A stretch of DNA of 64,000 nt. Origin: Pseudonocardia ammonioxydans. GTDB lineage: Bacteria > Actinomycetota > Actinomycetes > Mycobacteriales > Pseudonocardiaceae. Shown here one piece after another: positions 25,526-33,082 of the stretch. Made by a program: the position numbers and the translations under genes. Location of the stretch: positions 1-64,000 of the forward strand of contig NZ_FOUY01000016.1 of the NCBI RefSeq assembly GCF_900115005.1, written 5' to 3'. The notes beneath the pieces were generated by a model that worked only from the letters and a program-made list of their open reading frames with translations, ran no database searches and was not told the DNA's origin. How positions within the stretch are numbered: the first letter of the stretch is position 1; every line of letters begins with the position of its first letter.

Positions 25526-25556
25526 TCCCGGTGCCCGCCCGGCGCGGGCACCGGGA
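25526..25556 (-). terminator. Strong hairpin terminator after the Baeyer-Villiger monooxygenase gene
   Basis: A perfect 13-bp stem: TCCCGGTGCCCGC (25526-25538) pairs with GCGGGCACCGGGA (25544-25556) around CCGGC. It lies 9 nt past the leftward stop codon at 25565, the expected place for a terminator. It is GC-rich with no U-tract. Confidence 0.75.
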
Positions 25557-25564
25557 CCGCCGGG

Positions 25565-27178
25565 TCAGGCGCCGCTCAGGGCGAACCCCGGATAGCCCTC
25601 GGCCCGCTCGCTCGCCAGCTCGCCGCGGTAGGCGCCGATGCCCGCCATGTAGAACATCACCGCCCGCCGTTTGCCCGGGATGTTCGCCCCGAAGATCCAC
25701 GAGTCGGCCTTCGGGAACAGCGTGGCGTCGGCGATCTCGCCGCAGGTCCGGCTCCACGCCTGCTCCGCCTCCGCGGTCGGCTCGATCGTCGGGGCCCCGC
25801 GGCCGCGGGCGTCCGCGACGAGCCCGGCGATCCACTCCACCTGGGACTCGATGCTCGGCGGGAGGTTGGTGAACGGGCCGTTCGGTCCGAGGATCATGAA
25901 CATGTTCGGGAACCCGGCCGTGGTCACGCCCAGGTAGCTCGCCGGACCGTCGGCCCAGTGGTCCTGGATGGACCGTCCACCCCGGCCACGGATGTCCATC
26001 CGCACGTAGTTGCCGTCGACGGCGTCGAACCCGGTCGCGAGCACCAGCACGTCGAGCTCGCAGAACGTGCCGTCGGCCAGCCGCACCCCGCCCGGCTCGA
26101 CCGCGGCGACCGGGTTCTCCTTGACGCTGTGCAGCGTCACGTTCTCCCGGTTGTAGGTCTCGTAGTAGCCGCTGTTGCACAGCGGCCGCTTGGCGTAGAG
26201 GTCGGTCGGGGTGAGCAACCGGGCCGTCTCCGGGTCGTCGACGATCTCGGCGATCTTGCCCCGGATGAACCGGGCCGCCTCCTCGTTGGCCTGCGCATCG
26301 GTGGCGATGTCGCAGAACGTGCCGAACATGAACCGGAAGCCGTTGCCGATGTCCCAGTTCTCCTGGAACACCCGCTCCCGCTCGGCGGCCGACACGCTCA
26401 TCGCCGGGACGGCGCTCTCCTCGAACCCGAACGCGACGACCGAGTTGCGGACCTGGTCCCAGATCGCGTCGTAGCGGGAGCGGACGTCGTCCAGATAGGC
26501 CTGGTCGACCGGCCCGTTGCCGGACGGGACGCTGTACTGCGGGCTGCGCTGGAACACCGTCAGGTGCTCCACCCGGGGTGCGGCGGCGCAGATGAACTGC
26601 GTCCCGGTCGACCCCGTGCCGATCACCCCGACCCGCCGTCCGTCGATCTCGAGGTCCTCGGGCCAGGCGCCGGTGTGCGCGAGCGTGCCCGCGAACGTGT
26701 CGATCCCGGGGATGTCCGGGGTGTTGATCCGCGAGAGCAGCCCGAGCGCGGTGACGACGTAGCGGGCGACGATCCGCTCGCCGGTGCCGGTGTGCAGCGT
26801 CCACAGCTCGGTGGCCTCGTCGAAGTGCATCGCCTCGACCCCGGTGTGCAGCCGGATGTCGCGGCCGAGGTCGTGCCGTTCGACGACGGCCTCGAGGTAG
26901 CGCAGGATCTCCGGCTGGTCCAGGTAGCGCCGGGGGTACCCCCACTCCTGGAGCAGCTGCTCGTCGAAGGAGTACCGGTACACGAAGCTCTCGGTGTCGG
27001 ACATGGCCCCGGGGTAGCGGTTCCAGTACCAGGTGCCGCCGACCCCGCCGGCCCGGTCCACGCACAGCACGGACAGGCCGACCTCGTCGCGCAGCTTCTT
27101 GAGCATGTAGATGCCGCCGAACCCGGCGCCGATCACGACGGCGTCGACGTCCGGGGTGACGATCTCGTTCTCGGACAC
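25565..27178 (-). CDS. Baeyer-Villiger monooxygenase (FAD/NADPH)
   Basis: A 537-residue type I Baeyer-Villiger monooxygenase. FAD fold VIGAGFGGIYML is near residue 16 and the family fingerprint FAGTLAHTGAWPED near residue 165. The NADPH fold VIGTGSTGTQ comes just after, followed by the conserved ATGFD near residue 380. It inserts oxygen next to a ketone to give an ester or lactone, which the coupled esterase can split. The cyclohexanone/phenylacetone/acetone type cannot be settled. GTG 27178 is chosen because AGGAGG sits 6 nt upstream; an ATG at 27193 overlaps the esterase stop. The terminator downstream and the AcoR-like gene beyond complete the module. Confidence 0.88.
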   Translation of the reverse strand: MSENEIVTPDVDAVVIGAGFGGIYMLKKLRDEVGLSVLCVDRAGGVGGTWYWNRYPGAMSDTESFVYRYSFDEQLLQEWGYPRRYLDQPEILRYLEAVVERHDLGRDIRLHTGVEAMHFDEATELWTLHTGTGERIVARYVVTALGLLSRINTPDIPGIDTFAGTLAHTGAWPEDLEIDGRRVGVIGTGSTGTQFICAAAPRVEHLTVFQRSPQYSVPSGNGPVDQAYLDDVRSRYDAIWDQVRNSVVAFGFEESAVPAMSVSAAERERVFQENWDIGNGFRFMFGTFCDIATDAQANEEAARFIRGKIAEIVDDPETARLLTPTDLYAKRPLCNSGYYETYNRENVTLHSVKENPVAAVEPGGVRLADGTFCELDVLVLATGFDAVDGNYVRMDIRGRGGRSIQDHWADGPASYLGVTTAGFPNMFMILGPNGPFTNLPPSIESQVEWIAGLVADARGRGAPTIEPTAEAEQAWSRTCGEIADATLFPKADSWIFGANIPGKRRAVMFYMAGIGAYRGELASERAEGYPGFALSGA

Positions 27179-27189
27179 GGGATCCCTCC

Positions 27190-28122
27190 TCATCCGGCGC
27201 GACGGGCGCGGTACCAGTCGGCGATCGCGGCGAGCTCGGCGTCGGCCTCGCCACCGCGCCCGGCCGCGAACGGGAACACGTGCTGCAGGCCGTCGACCAC
27301 GGACAGGGTGGTGTCGACCCCGGCCACCCGCGCCCGCTCGGCGAACCGGACGGCGTCGTCGAGCAGGGCCTCGGCCCCGCCCGCGTCGAGGTACACCGGC
27401 GGGAACCCGGCGAGATCGGCGTGCAGCGGGTTGGCCAGCGGCGTCGTCGGGTCGACGGCGGGGCCGGCACCGGTGTCGCCCAGCACCCCGGCGATCATCC
27501 CCTCGAGCAGCGGGACGGTGATCAGGGCGTCGCTGTCGGCGTTGGCCTCCAGCGTCTTGCCGGAGTTGGTCATGTCCAGCCACGGCGAGAACGCGACGAC
27601 GCGGCCGGGCAGCGGGCCGCCGCGCTCGCGCAGGGCGAGCGGGATCGCGATCGCCAGGTTGCCGCCGGCGGAGTCGCCCGCGGTGGTGACGTCGGCTGCC
27701 GCGATCCCCCGCTCCAGCAGGCCGCGGAACGCGGCCACCCCGTCGTCGACCTGCGCGGGGTGCGGGTGCTCGGGTGCGCGCCGGTAGTCGAGCACGAACG
27801 CGGTCGCCCCGAGGGCCGCCGCGAGGTGCCCGGCGAGCTTGCGGTGGCTGGCCGCCGAGCCCACCGCGAACCCGCCACCGTGGGTGTAGAGCACGACCTG
27901 GCCGCGGTCGGCCCCGGCCGGCAGTGCCCAGATCCCCGGCACCCCGCCGACGACGTCCTCGGCGTAGCTGACGTCGACGGGCTCGGTCGTGGCCTGGTGC
28001 CACTCGTCGAACAGGCTGCGCAGCAGCCGGATGTCGAGGTCCGGCCGGGCGGTCATCACGGCGCTCCAGTCCGCGTACAGCGCCCGCAGGGTCTCCGCCC
28101 CCGCGGAAGGCGACTCGCTCAT
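27190..28122 (-). CDS. Alpha/beta hydrolase of the hormone-sensitive-lipase family (esterase)
   Basis: A 310-residue HSL-family esterase. It has the oxyanion motif YTHGGGFAVG near residue 80, the nucleophile elbow TAGDSAGGNLA near 150, and an Asp and His in the C-terminal part (LQHVFPF). It is upstream of and coupled to the Baeyer-Villiger monooxygenase gene, so it most likely hydrolyses the ester or lactone made by that enzyme. ATG 28122 is selected because AAGGAG lies 7 nt upstream, whereas the GTG at 28128 is too close. The gene diverges from trpF across a palindrome. Confidence 0.87.
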   Translation of the reverse strand: MSESPSAGAETLRALYADWSAVMTARPDLDIRLLRSLFDEWHQATTEPVDVSYAEDVVGGVPGIWALPAGADRGQVVLYTHGGGFAVGSAASHRKLAGHLAAALGATAFVLDYRRAPEHPHPAQVDDGVAAFRGLLERGIAAADVTTAGDSAGGNLAIAIPLALRERGGPLPGRVVAFSPWLDMTNSGKTLEANADSDALITVPLLEGMIAGVLGDTGAGPAVDPTTPLANPLHADLAGFPPVYLDAGGAEALLDDAVRFAERARVAGVDTTLSVVDGLQHVFPFAAGRGGEADAELAAIADWYRARRAG

Positions 28123-28196
28123 CCCCACACTCCTTCGTGTCGGTCCGGGATCGTGCTGCTGCCGATCACGACTGTGACCGCCGTCGCACCGCCGGT

Positions 28197-28217
28197 GGTG
28201 TTCCGATCCGGAACACC
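28197..28217. promoter_or_regulatory. 21-bp palindromic operator between esterase-BVMO operon and trpF
   Basis: GGTGTTCCG and CGGAACACC form a perfect 9-bp inverted repeat around ATC. The site is 75 bp upstream of the esterase start and 22 bp before trpF. The AcoR-like activator gene, which lies just past the end of the operon, is the natural candidate to bind it. No other such palindrome was noticed in the window. Confidence 0.7.
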
Positions 28218-28238
28218 GGCACCCGTAGGGTCACGACG

Positions 28239-28835
28239 GTGTTCGTGAAGGTGTGCGGCCTGCGGACGGCCGACGACGTCGCCGTGGCCTGCTCGGCGGG
28301 GGCCGACGCGGTCGGGTTCGTGATCTACCCGCCGAGTCCCCGGCACCTCGAGCCGGAGGCCGCCCGCGCGCTCGTCGCCCTGGTGCCGCCACCGGTGCTC
28401 TCGGTCGTCGTGGTCGCCGACCACACCGCGGCCGATGCCGCGCGGATCACCCGGGAGATCGGCGCGGACGTGCTGCAGCTGCACGGGCGCTACACCGCCG
28501 ACGACTTCGCGGTCGCCGCCCGCGAGGGGATCCGGCTGTGGCGGGCGACCTCGCTCGCGCACGACCCCGACCTGCACGTCGGGCGCTACGGCGAGGACGT
28601 GCTGCTGCTCGACTCCCCGCGCGCCGGGTCCGGCGAGACCTGGGACGCCGAGGCCCTCGACCGGCGCCCGGACGGGAACTGGCTGCTGGCCGGGGGGCTC
28701 GACCCGGACAACGTCGCCGCCTCGGTGGACCGGGTGCGCCCCTGGGGGGTGGACGTCTCCAGCGGCGTCGAGTCCGAACGCGGCCGCAAGGACCACGCCC
28801 GCATCGCGGCGTTCGTGGCGGCCGCCAAGGGCTGA
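28239..28835 (+). CDS. trpF: Phosphoribosylanthranilate isomerase-like protein
   Basis: A 198-residue (beta/alpha)8 protein. The N-terminal VKVCGLRTADD holds the catalytic Cys6, and LLLDSPRAGSGETWD holds the acid Asp125. The phosphate site is visible in LLAGGLDPDNV and GVDVSSGVES. TrpF isomerises phosphoribosylanthranilate in tryptophan synthesis. It stands alone, away from trp genes and next to a catabolic promoter, so a paralogous role is conceivable. The GTG start has almost no leader after the palindrome; leaderless translation is possible. Length is close to the usual 200. Confidence 0.85.
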   Translation: MFVKVCGLRTADDVAVACSAGADAVGFVIYPPSPRHLEPEAARALVALVPPPVLSVVVVADHTAADAARITREIGADVLQLHGRYTADDFAVAAREGIRLWRATSLAHDPDLHVGRYGEDVLLLDSPRAGSGETWDAEALDRRPDGNWLLAGGLDPDNVAASVDRVRPWGVDVSSGVESERGRKDHARIAAFVAAAKG

Positions 28836-28844
28836 GCCCACCGA

Positions 28845-28884
28845 GTGTCACGCAGGTGCTCGGGACGCTGCATCTGCGTGACAC
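28845..28884. repeat. Inverted repeat of the GTGTCAC family, copy 3
   Basis: Arms GTGTCACGCAGGTGC (28845-28859) and GCATCTGCGTGACAC (28870-28884) pair at 14 of 15 positions around a 10-nt loop. It lies 9 nt after the trpF stop. The sequence relates closely to the elements at 16930 and 18001, more than 10 kb away. Confidence 0.75.
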
Positions 28885-29170
28885 CCGGCGCGAGGAGTCC
28901 TCTCCTGCCGGCACATCGCCGACGCGCCGCAGGGGTGAGCCGTCCGGCCCAGCCGCGTTGATCCTTCCGGCGCAGCACGATCGGGGCGGCGGACCGCTCA
29001 CAGCGGGCCGGCGTCCGGTGACCGCGAGCGGCCGTCGGAGGGGTCAACCGCGGACGGACGCGGCCGTACGGTCGGTCTCGGAACGGTAACGGCGTTGATC
29101 CCCAGCAACGCCTCGCGCCCTCGCTCCCCGCTCCGGGCGCGGCCGCTTCCGACCGAGGAAGGACACACCT
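28885..29170. other. Non-coding leader of a secreted-protein gene
   Basis: A 286-nt stretch without a convincing gene, leading to the GTG at 29171. Its length suggests a structured leader. Several GC-rich hairpins are possible, and CGGTCGG (about 29068) could pair with CCGACCG (about 29149) near the ribosome site. It does not show the conserved core of the c-di-AMP riboswitch that often precedes cell-wall hydrolases in actinobacteria. Confidence 0.35.
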
Positions 29171-30046
29171 GTGCCGAGGCATACCCCCGGCGGCACGGCA
29201 CGCGTCCGGCGCTCCCCGAGCCGGCCGCAGCCGTCCCGCGCTGTCGTGACCCGTGACGTCCACGGCCCCGCTCCCACCCGCCGCAGGCGGACCGGTGCCG
29301 TCGGCGTCCTGACCTCCGCGCTCGCCGGTGGCGGGCTGGCCGCCGGCCCGCTCCTCACCGGCGTCACCGCGCCGGAGGTCGACCAGCTCGCGCTGCAGTC
29401 GTTCTCCGTGCCCGAGGCCCCCGCACCGGAGGGCGCGGCGACTGCCGCCCCCACCGCATCGGCGGGGGCACTGCGGGCGCTCGCCGAGCCCCCGCCCCCG
29501 GTGGACGTCGACGAGATCGTCGGCGCCGCCACCGGCGCGGTCGACGACGCGCTGCAGGCCCGCGAGGAGCAACGCCGGGCCGCCGAGGCGGCGGCCGCAG
29601 CCGCCGCGCAGGCCGGCGGGCCGGACGACGACGAGGACTCGGGTTCGGCCCCCTCCGGCTCCGGCGGCGGCGACAGCACAGACGGAGGCGGTGGCACCGG
29701 GCCGAGCAGCTGCGCGGCCGGCACCGAGGGCATGGAGGGCGTCGCGTCGAACGTCGCCGAGGCCGGCGAGACGCTGCGGTGCATGTTCGGCGTGGACACC
29801 GTCCTGGGTATCGGCAGCCGCGGCGGCACCTCCGACCACCCCAGCGGCAAGGCGCTCGACTTCATGGTCGACTCGGCCACCGGCGACCGGCTCGCCGAGT
29901 ACGCGCTGGCCAACGCCGACGCGCTCGGCGTGAAGTACGTGATCTGGGAGCAGCGCATCAACACCGGCGACGGCTGGGAGATGCAGGAGGACCGCGGCGG
30001 CGCGACCGCCAACCACATGGACCACGTGCACATCTCGTTCGACTGA
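29171..30046 (+). CDS. Secreted protein with ARB_07466-like C-terminal domain
   Basis: A 291-residue protein. A long basic N-terminus (about residues 1-40) leads to a hydrophobic stretch GAVGVLTSALAGGGLAAGPLL, a signal or anchor. Then come an Ala/Glu coiled-coil-like helix (REEQRRAAEAAAAAAAQ) and an acidic Ser/Gly linker. The C-terminal domain (about 185-291) has SDHPSGKALDFMV and HMDHVHISF. These carry His/Asp and HxxHxH ligands like LAS-type zinc peptidases of the hedgehog/D-Ala-D-Ala group. The overall form matches actinobacterial secreted proteins with this domain, which may trim peptidoglycan. GAGGAAGG precedes the GTG. It converges on the HAD gene with only 9 bp between. Confidence 0.75.
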   Translation: MPRHTPGGTARVRRSPSRPQPSRAVVTRDVHGPAPTRRRRTGAVGVLTSALAGGGLAAGPLLTGVTAPEVDQLALQSFSVPEAPAPEGAATAAPTASAGALRALAEPPPPVDVDEIVGAATGAVDDALQAREEQRRAAEAAAAAAAQAGGPDDDEDSGSAPSGSGGGDSTDGGGGTGPSSCAAGTEGMEGVASNVAEAGETLRCMFGVDTVLGIGSRGGTSDHPSGKALDFMVDSATGDRLAEYALANADALGVKYVIWEQRINTGDGWEMQEDRGGATANHMDHVHISFD

Positions 30047-30055
30047 GCCGAGGTG

Positions 30056-30730
30056 TCATGCCGGGACGCCGAGCAGCCCGGTGAGCTCGGCCAGGTCCGC
30101 GACGTGCAGGTCCGGCTCCACCGCCGCGGCCGGTGCCGGGGTCGCCCCGGTGCCGGCCCGGCCGCGGCGCCGTTCCACCCAGCAGGTCGCGAGGCCGAGC
30201 CGGTGTGCGGTGCCGATGTCGTGGTAGCGGCTCTGGGCGACGTGCAGGACCTCCTCCCGGCCGATCCCGGCGGCGTCGAGCCGGGCCAGCCCCCAGGCGA
30301 AGAACTGCGGGTCCGGCTTGTTGACGCGGACGTCGTCGACGGTGACGACGTCGTCGAACGGGTCGCCCAGGGTCCGCGCGAACGCGGCGGTGGCGGCCCG
30401 GTCGGCGTTGGTGAACGCGACCAGCCGGTGCCCGCGGTGCAGCCGGGCCAGCGCGCCGGGCGCGTCCGGGAACGCCGGCCACGTCGTGATCGACGCCCGC
30501 AGCGCCGCCGGCTCCGGCAGTCCCATCCGCCGCGAGATCGGGTCGAGCATCTGGGTGAACGGCAGCTCCGGGGTGAGCTGCTGCTGGAGGTCCTCGGCGG
30601 CCGCGAACCCCGCCAGGACCTGCTCGTCCGGCGTGGTCACCCCCTGCGCGCGGACCCCGTCGAGGATCCCGGTCTCGAAGTCGATCAACGTGCCGACCAC
30701 GTCGAAGGTCAGTGCACGGAACCCGGCCAT
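30056..30730 (-). CDS. HAD-superfamily hydrolase, haloacid-dehalogenase type
   Basis: A 224-residue HAD protein. The nucleophile Asp10 is in LTFDVVGTLID; the second acid of the DxD motif is Val, as in dehalogenase-type members rather than phosphatases. FTNADR supplies motif II, VNKPDPQFF the Lys of motif III, and QSRYHDIGTAHRLGL the C-terminal acid. Likely reactions are hydrolytic dehalogenation of a 2-haloacid or a related C-X cleavage, but the substrate is unknown. ATG 30730 is chosen (GAGGAGG precedes it). The gene diverges from a TetR gene with two operators between, so it is probably that regulator's target. Confidence 0.8.
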   Translation of the reverse strand: MAGFRALTFDVVGTLIDFETGILDGVRAQGVTTPDEQVLAGFAAAEDLQQQLTPELPFTQMLDPISRRMGLPEPAALRASITTWPAFPDAPGALARLHRGHRLVAFTNADRAATAAFARTLGDPFDDVVTVDDVRVNKPDPQFFAWGLARLDAAGIGREEVLHVAQSRYHDIGTAHRLGLATCWVERRRGRAGTGATPAPAAAVEPDLHVADLAELTGLLGVPA

Positions 30731-30746
30731 GTCGTCCTCCTCGAAG

Positions 30747-30763
30747 TAAACCGATCGGTATAC
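30747..30763. promoter_or_regulatory. TetR-type operator O1 (HAD side)
   Basis: TAAACCGATCGGTATAC has the palindrome ACCGATCGGT at its centre (30750-30759). It is nearly the same as the site at 30801-30817 and lies 17 bp before the HAD start, over the likely leftward promoter. Confidence 0.7.
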
Positions 30764-30800
30764 ATGGACGAGCACAGCAGACACCGGCCGCGAGGTCAAC

Positions 30801-30817
30801 CCACCGGTCGGTATAGT
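30801..30817. promoter_or_regulatory. TetR-type operator O2 with embedded -10 box
   Basis: CCACCGGTCGGTATAGT contains ACCGGTCGGT (30803-30812) overlapping the -10 element TATAGT (30812-30817). The TetR GTG begins 7 nt after that -10, so the transcript is predicted to be leaderless and autorepressed. Confidence 0.75.
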
Positions 30818-30824
30818 CGATGGC

Positions 30825-31409
30825 GTGCTGGACGTCCCCGCCCCGACCACCGACGCCGGACGCCGGCTGCTCACCGCGGCGGCCGAGCTCTTCTACCGCC
30901 ACGGGATCACCGCGGTCGGCGTCGCCGGGATCGCCACCGCCGCCGGGGTCACCAAGAAGACCCTCTACGACTGCTACGGCTCGAAGTCCGCGCTGGTCGC
31001 GACGTATCTGGCCGAGCGACACCGCGCCTGGTGGGCAGCACTGCAGGAGCGGGTCGACGCGGCGCCGGCACCCCGGGCACTGGCCGTGTTCGCGGCCTAC
31101 CGCGACCACGGCGAGCTTCCGCTCGAGCTCGGCTGCGCGTTCCAGCGCGGCGCCGCCGAGCTGGCCGGGGACCACCCGGGCCGGGCCGTGATCGTCGCCC
31201 ACAAGGCGGCTGTGCGGGCGGAGATCGAGCGCCTGCTGGTCGAGGACCTCGGCGGGGACCGCGCCGGGCTCGCCGACCACCTCGCCCTGCTCCTGGAGGG
31301 CGCGACGTTCCAGCGGGGACTCGACGGCACCCCGGACGCGCTCGACCGGGCCGCAACCCATGCCCGGTCACTGCTCGACGGCGCCCGTGTGGATACGGCT
31401 ACCCCCTAG
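30825..31409 (+). CDS. TetR family regulator of the adjacent HAD hydrolase
   Basis: A 194-residue TetR protein. The helix-turn-helix covers about residues 28-60 (VAGIATAAGVTKKTLYDCYG). The C-terminal domain (LGCAFQRGAAELAGDHPG) belongs to the group with the LGCxF segment, whose ligands are often small electrophiles or unknown. The GTG start lies one helical step from the -10 box, giving a leaderless mRNA. The 3' end runs into the CsoR operator (31400-31414), so the two units are tightly packed although functionally separate. Confidence 0.85.
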   Translation: MLDVPAPTTDAGRRLLTAAAELFYRHGITAVGVAGIATAAGVTKKTLYDCYGSKSALVATYLAERHRAWWAALQERVDAAPAPRALAVFAAYRDHGELPLELGCAFQRGAAELAGDHPGRAVIVAHKAAVRAEIERLLVEDLGGDRAGLADHLALLLEGATFQRGLDGTPDALDRAATHARSLLDGARVDTATP

Positions 31410-31414
31410 GGGTA
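31400..31414 (+). promoter_or_regulatory. CsoR copper operator
   Basis: TACCCCCTAGGGGTA is a perfect palindrome matching the G/C-tract operators bound by CsoR. It overlaps the -10 box TATAGT (31412-31417) of the copper operon and the last codons of the preceding TetR gene. A second short palindrome, CCTCGATCGAGG, sits at 31422-31433 just before the ribosome site. Confidence 0.92.
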
Positions 31415-31442
31415 TAGTGGGCCTCGATCGAGGAGGTGGGCG

Positions 31443-31724
31443 ATGCACGGATACGCCGACAACAAGGAAGCGCACGTCAAGCGGATGCGCCGGATCGAGG
31501 GCCAGGTCCGCGGGATCAGCAAGATGATCGAGTCGGACAAGTACTGCATCGACATCCTCACCCAGGTCTCCGCGGTCAACAAGGCGCTCGAGGCCGTCGC
31601 GCTCGGCCTGCTCGACGAGCACCTCAAGCACTGCGTCGCCGATGCCGCCGCCGAGGGCGGGGCCGTCGCCGACCAGAAGATCGAGGAGGCCAGCGCCGCC
31701 ATCGCGCGCCTGGTCCGGTCCTGA
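31443..31724 (+). CDS. csoR: Copper-sensing repressor CsoR
   Basis: A 93-residue all-helical repressor. The Cu(I) ligands Cys35, His60 and Cys64 are in place (SDKYCIDILT and LLDEHLKHCV), and the basic patch RMRRIEGQVRG forms the DNA-binding face. CsoR leaves its operator on binding Cu(I), which derepresses the cassette. The ATG follows AGGAGGTGGGCG. First gene of csoR-copZ-secreted protein-copA. Confidence 0.95.
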   Translation: MHGYADNKEAHVKRMRRIEGQVRGISKMIESDKYCIDILTQVSAVNKALEAVALGLLDEHLKHCVADAAAEGGAVADQKIEEASAAIARLVRS

Positions 31725-31798
31725 CCGTCCCGGCCGGGAGGAACCGCCCGCACCGCGGGCCGGCACACCGCAGACCCATCACAGGAGGTACGCACCCC

Positions 31799-32011
31799 AT
31801 GAGCACCGCCACCTACACCGTCACCGGCATGACCTGCGAGCACTGCGTCGCCTCCGTCACCGAGGAGGTCGGCGAGATCGCCGGCGTCACCGGTGTCGCC
31901 GTCGACCTGCCCACCGGTGCCGTCACCGTCACCAGCGACGGCGACGTCGCCCCCGAGGCCGTCCGCGCGGCCGTCGAGGAAGCCGGGTACGAGGTCACCG
32001 CCGGGGCCTGA
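31799..32011 (+). CDS. copZ: Copper chaperone CopZ
   Basis: A 70-residue heavy-metal-associated domain. The copper motif is GMTCEHC (Cys13, Cys16), the fold is beta-alpha-beta-beta-alpha-beta, and the C-terminal motif EEAGYEVT is standard. It carries Cu(I) to the CopA ATPase and can donate to CsoR. The start is the ATG at 31799 behind AGGAGG. A 74-nt gap separates it from csoR and 102 nt from the next gene. Confidence 0.93.
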   Translation: MSTATYTVTGMTCEHCVASVTEEVGEIAGVTGVAVDLPTGAVTVTSDGDVAPEAVRAAVEEAGYEVTAGA

Positions 32012-32113
32012 GCCCCGCCCGTCCGTTCCACCCGGCACGGGTCACGGTGTTCCACGAGCCCGCTGTGCGAGCCCGTCCACCCGCGCCGGGTCCGAGGAGA
32101 AGGACCTCCTGCC

Positions 32114-33082
32114 ATGAGCACAGCCGCACGACTGTCCGCGTACGGCGCGGTCGTCGTCCTGCTCGGGGCCGTCGCGTTCGTCGCCGGCGCCACCCTCGGT
32201 GCCCCCACCGGGCACCTGCGTCCCGCGGCCGCCGACACCGGTCCCCCGCCGGCGCCGCCCCCGGTCCCGGCCGAGACCCCGGGCGGGCTCGCCACCAGCG
32301 AGAACGGGTACACGCTCGTCCCCGCGACGACGACGCTGCCCGCCGGGACCCCGACCGAGCTGGCGTTCCACGTCAACGGCCCGGACGGGCGCCCCGTCAC
32401 CGCGTTCGACGTCGCCCACGAGAAGCGGCTGCACCTGATCCTGGTCCGGCGCGACACCGCCGGCTTCCAGCACCTGCACCCGACGATGTCGGCGGACGGG
32501 ACGTGGCGCACCCCGGTGACCCTGGCCGGCGCCGGCACCTACCGGGCCTTCGCCGACATCGCGCCCACCGGGGGCACCCCGACCACGCTCGGCGTCGACC
32601 TGTTCGTCCCGGGCGAGTTCAGCCCGGTCGACCCGCAGCCGAACCGGAGGGCCACCGCACCGGGCGGCTACGAGGTCACCCTCGACGGCGAGCTGGTCCC
32701 GGGGCGGCCGGGCGACGTCACGCTCACCGTCACCCGCAACGGCGCCCCGGTCACCGACCTGCAGCCCTACCTCGGTGCCTTCGGCCACCTGGTCGCACTG
32801 CGCGGCGGGGACCTGGGGTACCTGCACGTCCACCCGGACGGCGCCCCCGGCGACGGCCGCACCGCGCCGGGCCCGGCGATCACCTTCCACGCCGAGGTCC
32901 CCTCGGCAGGCAGCTACCGGCTGTTCCTGGACTTCCGGCACGATGACGAGGTCCGCACCGTGCAGTTCACCGTCCCCACCGCTGCCGGTCACCCCACCGG
33001 CGGTGCGCCCGCTACCGTGCCCGCCCCGGAGGCGCCCGCCCCCGAGGCGCCCGGCCACGAGCACGCCGAGGGAGGCCACTGA
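32114..33082 (+). CDS. Membrane-anchored or secreted His-rich protein of the copper cassette
   Basis: A 322-residue protein. It has an N-terminal hydrophobic helix ([20 protein letters not shown]), a Pro-rich linker, then two similar beta-rich domains. Each domain has clustered His: QHLHPT (His120, His122) in the first, and FGHLVA (His225) with YLHVHP (His238, His240) in the second. A His/Glu-rich tail ([11 protein letters not shown]) ends it. The 1-nt coupling to copA and the His pattern point to extracytoplasmic Cu binding, perhaps delivery to or scavenging from CopA. No catalytic signature was recognised. Homologues next to copper ATPases are known as uncharacterised proteins. Confidence 0.6.
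   Translation: MSTAARLSAYGAVVVLLGAVAFVAGATLGAPTGHLRPAAADTGPPPAPPPVPAETPGGLATSENGYTLVPATTTLPAGTPTELAFHVNGPDGRPVTAFDVAHEKRLHLILVRRDTAGFQHLHPTMSADGTWRTPVTLAGAGTYRAFADIAPTGGTPTTLGVDLFVPGEFSPVDPQPNRRATAPGGYEVTLDGELVPGRPGDVTLTVTRNGAPVTDLQPYLGAFGHLVALRGGDLGYLHVHPDGAPGDGRTAPGPAITFHAEVPSAGSYRLFLDFRHDDEVRTVQFTVPTAAGHPTGGAPATVPAPEAPAPEAPGHEHAEGGH

Noticed and set aside
28885..29170. c-di-AMP (ydaO-type) riboswitch before a cell-wall hydrolase-like gene
   Set aside because: The position is suggestive, but the conserved core sequences of that riboswitch could not be found by eye.
30053..31417. 454-codon rightward frame covering the HAD and TetR genes
   Set aside because: It overlaps two well-supported genes on opposite strands plus their operators, and has an Arg-rich translation without motifs.
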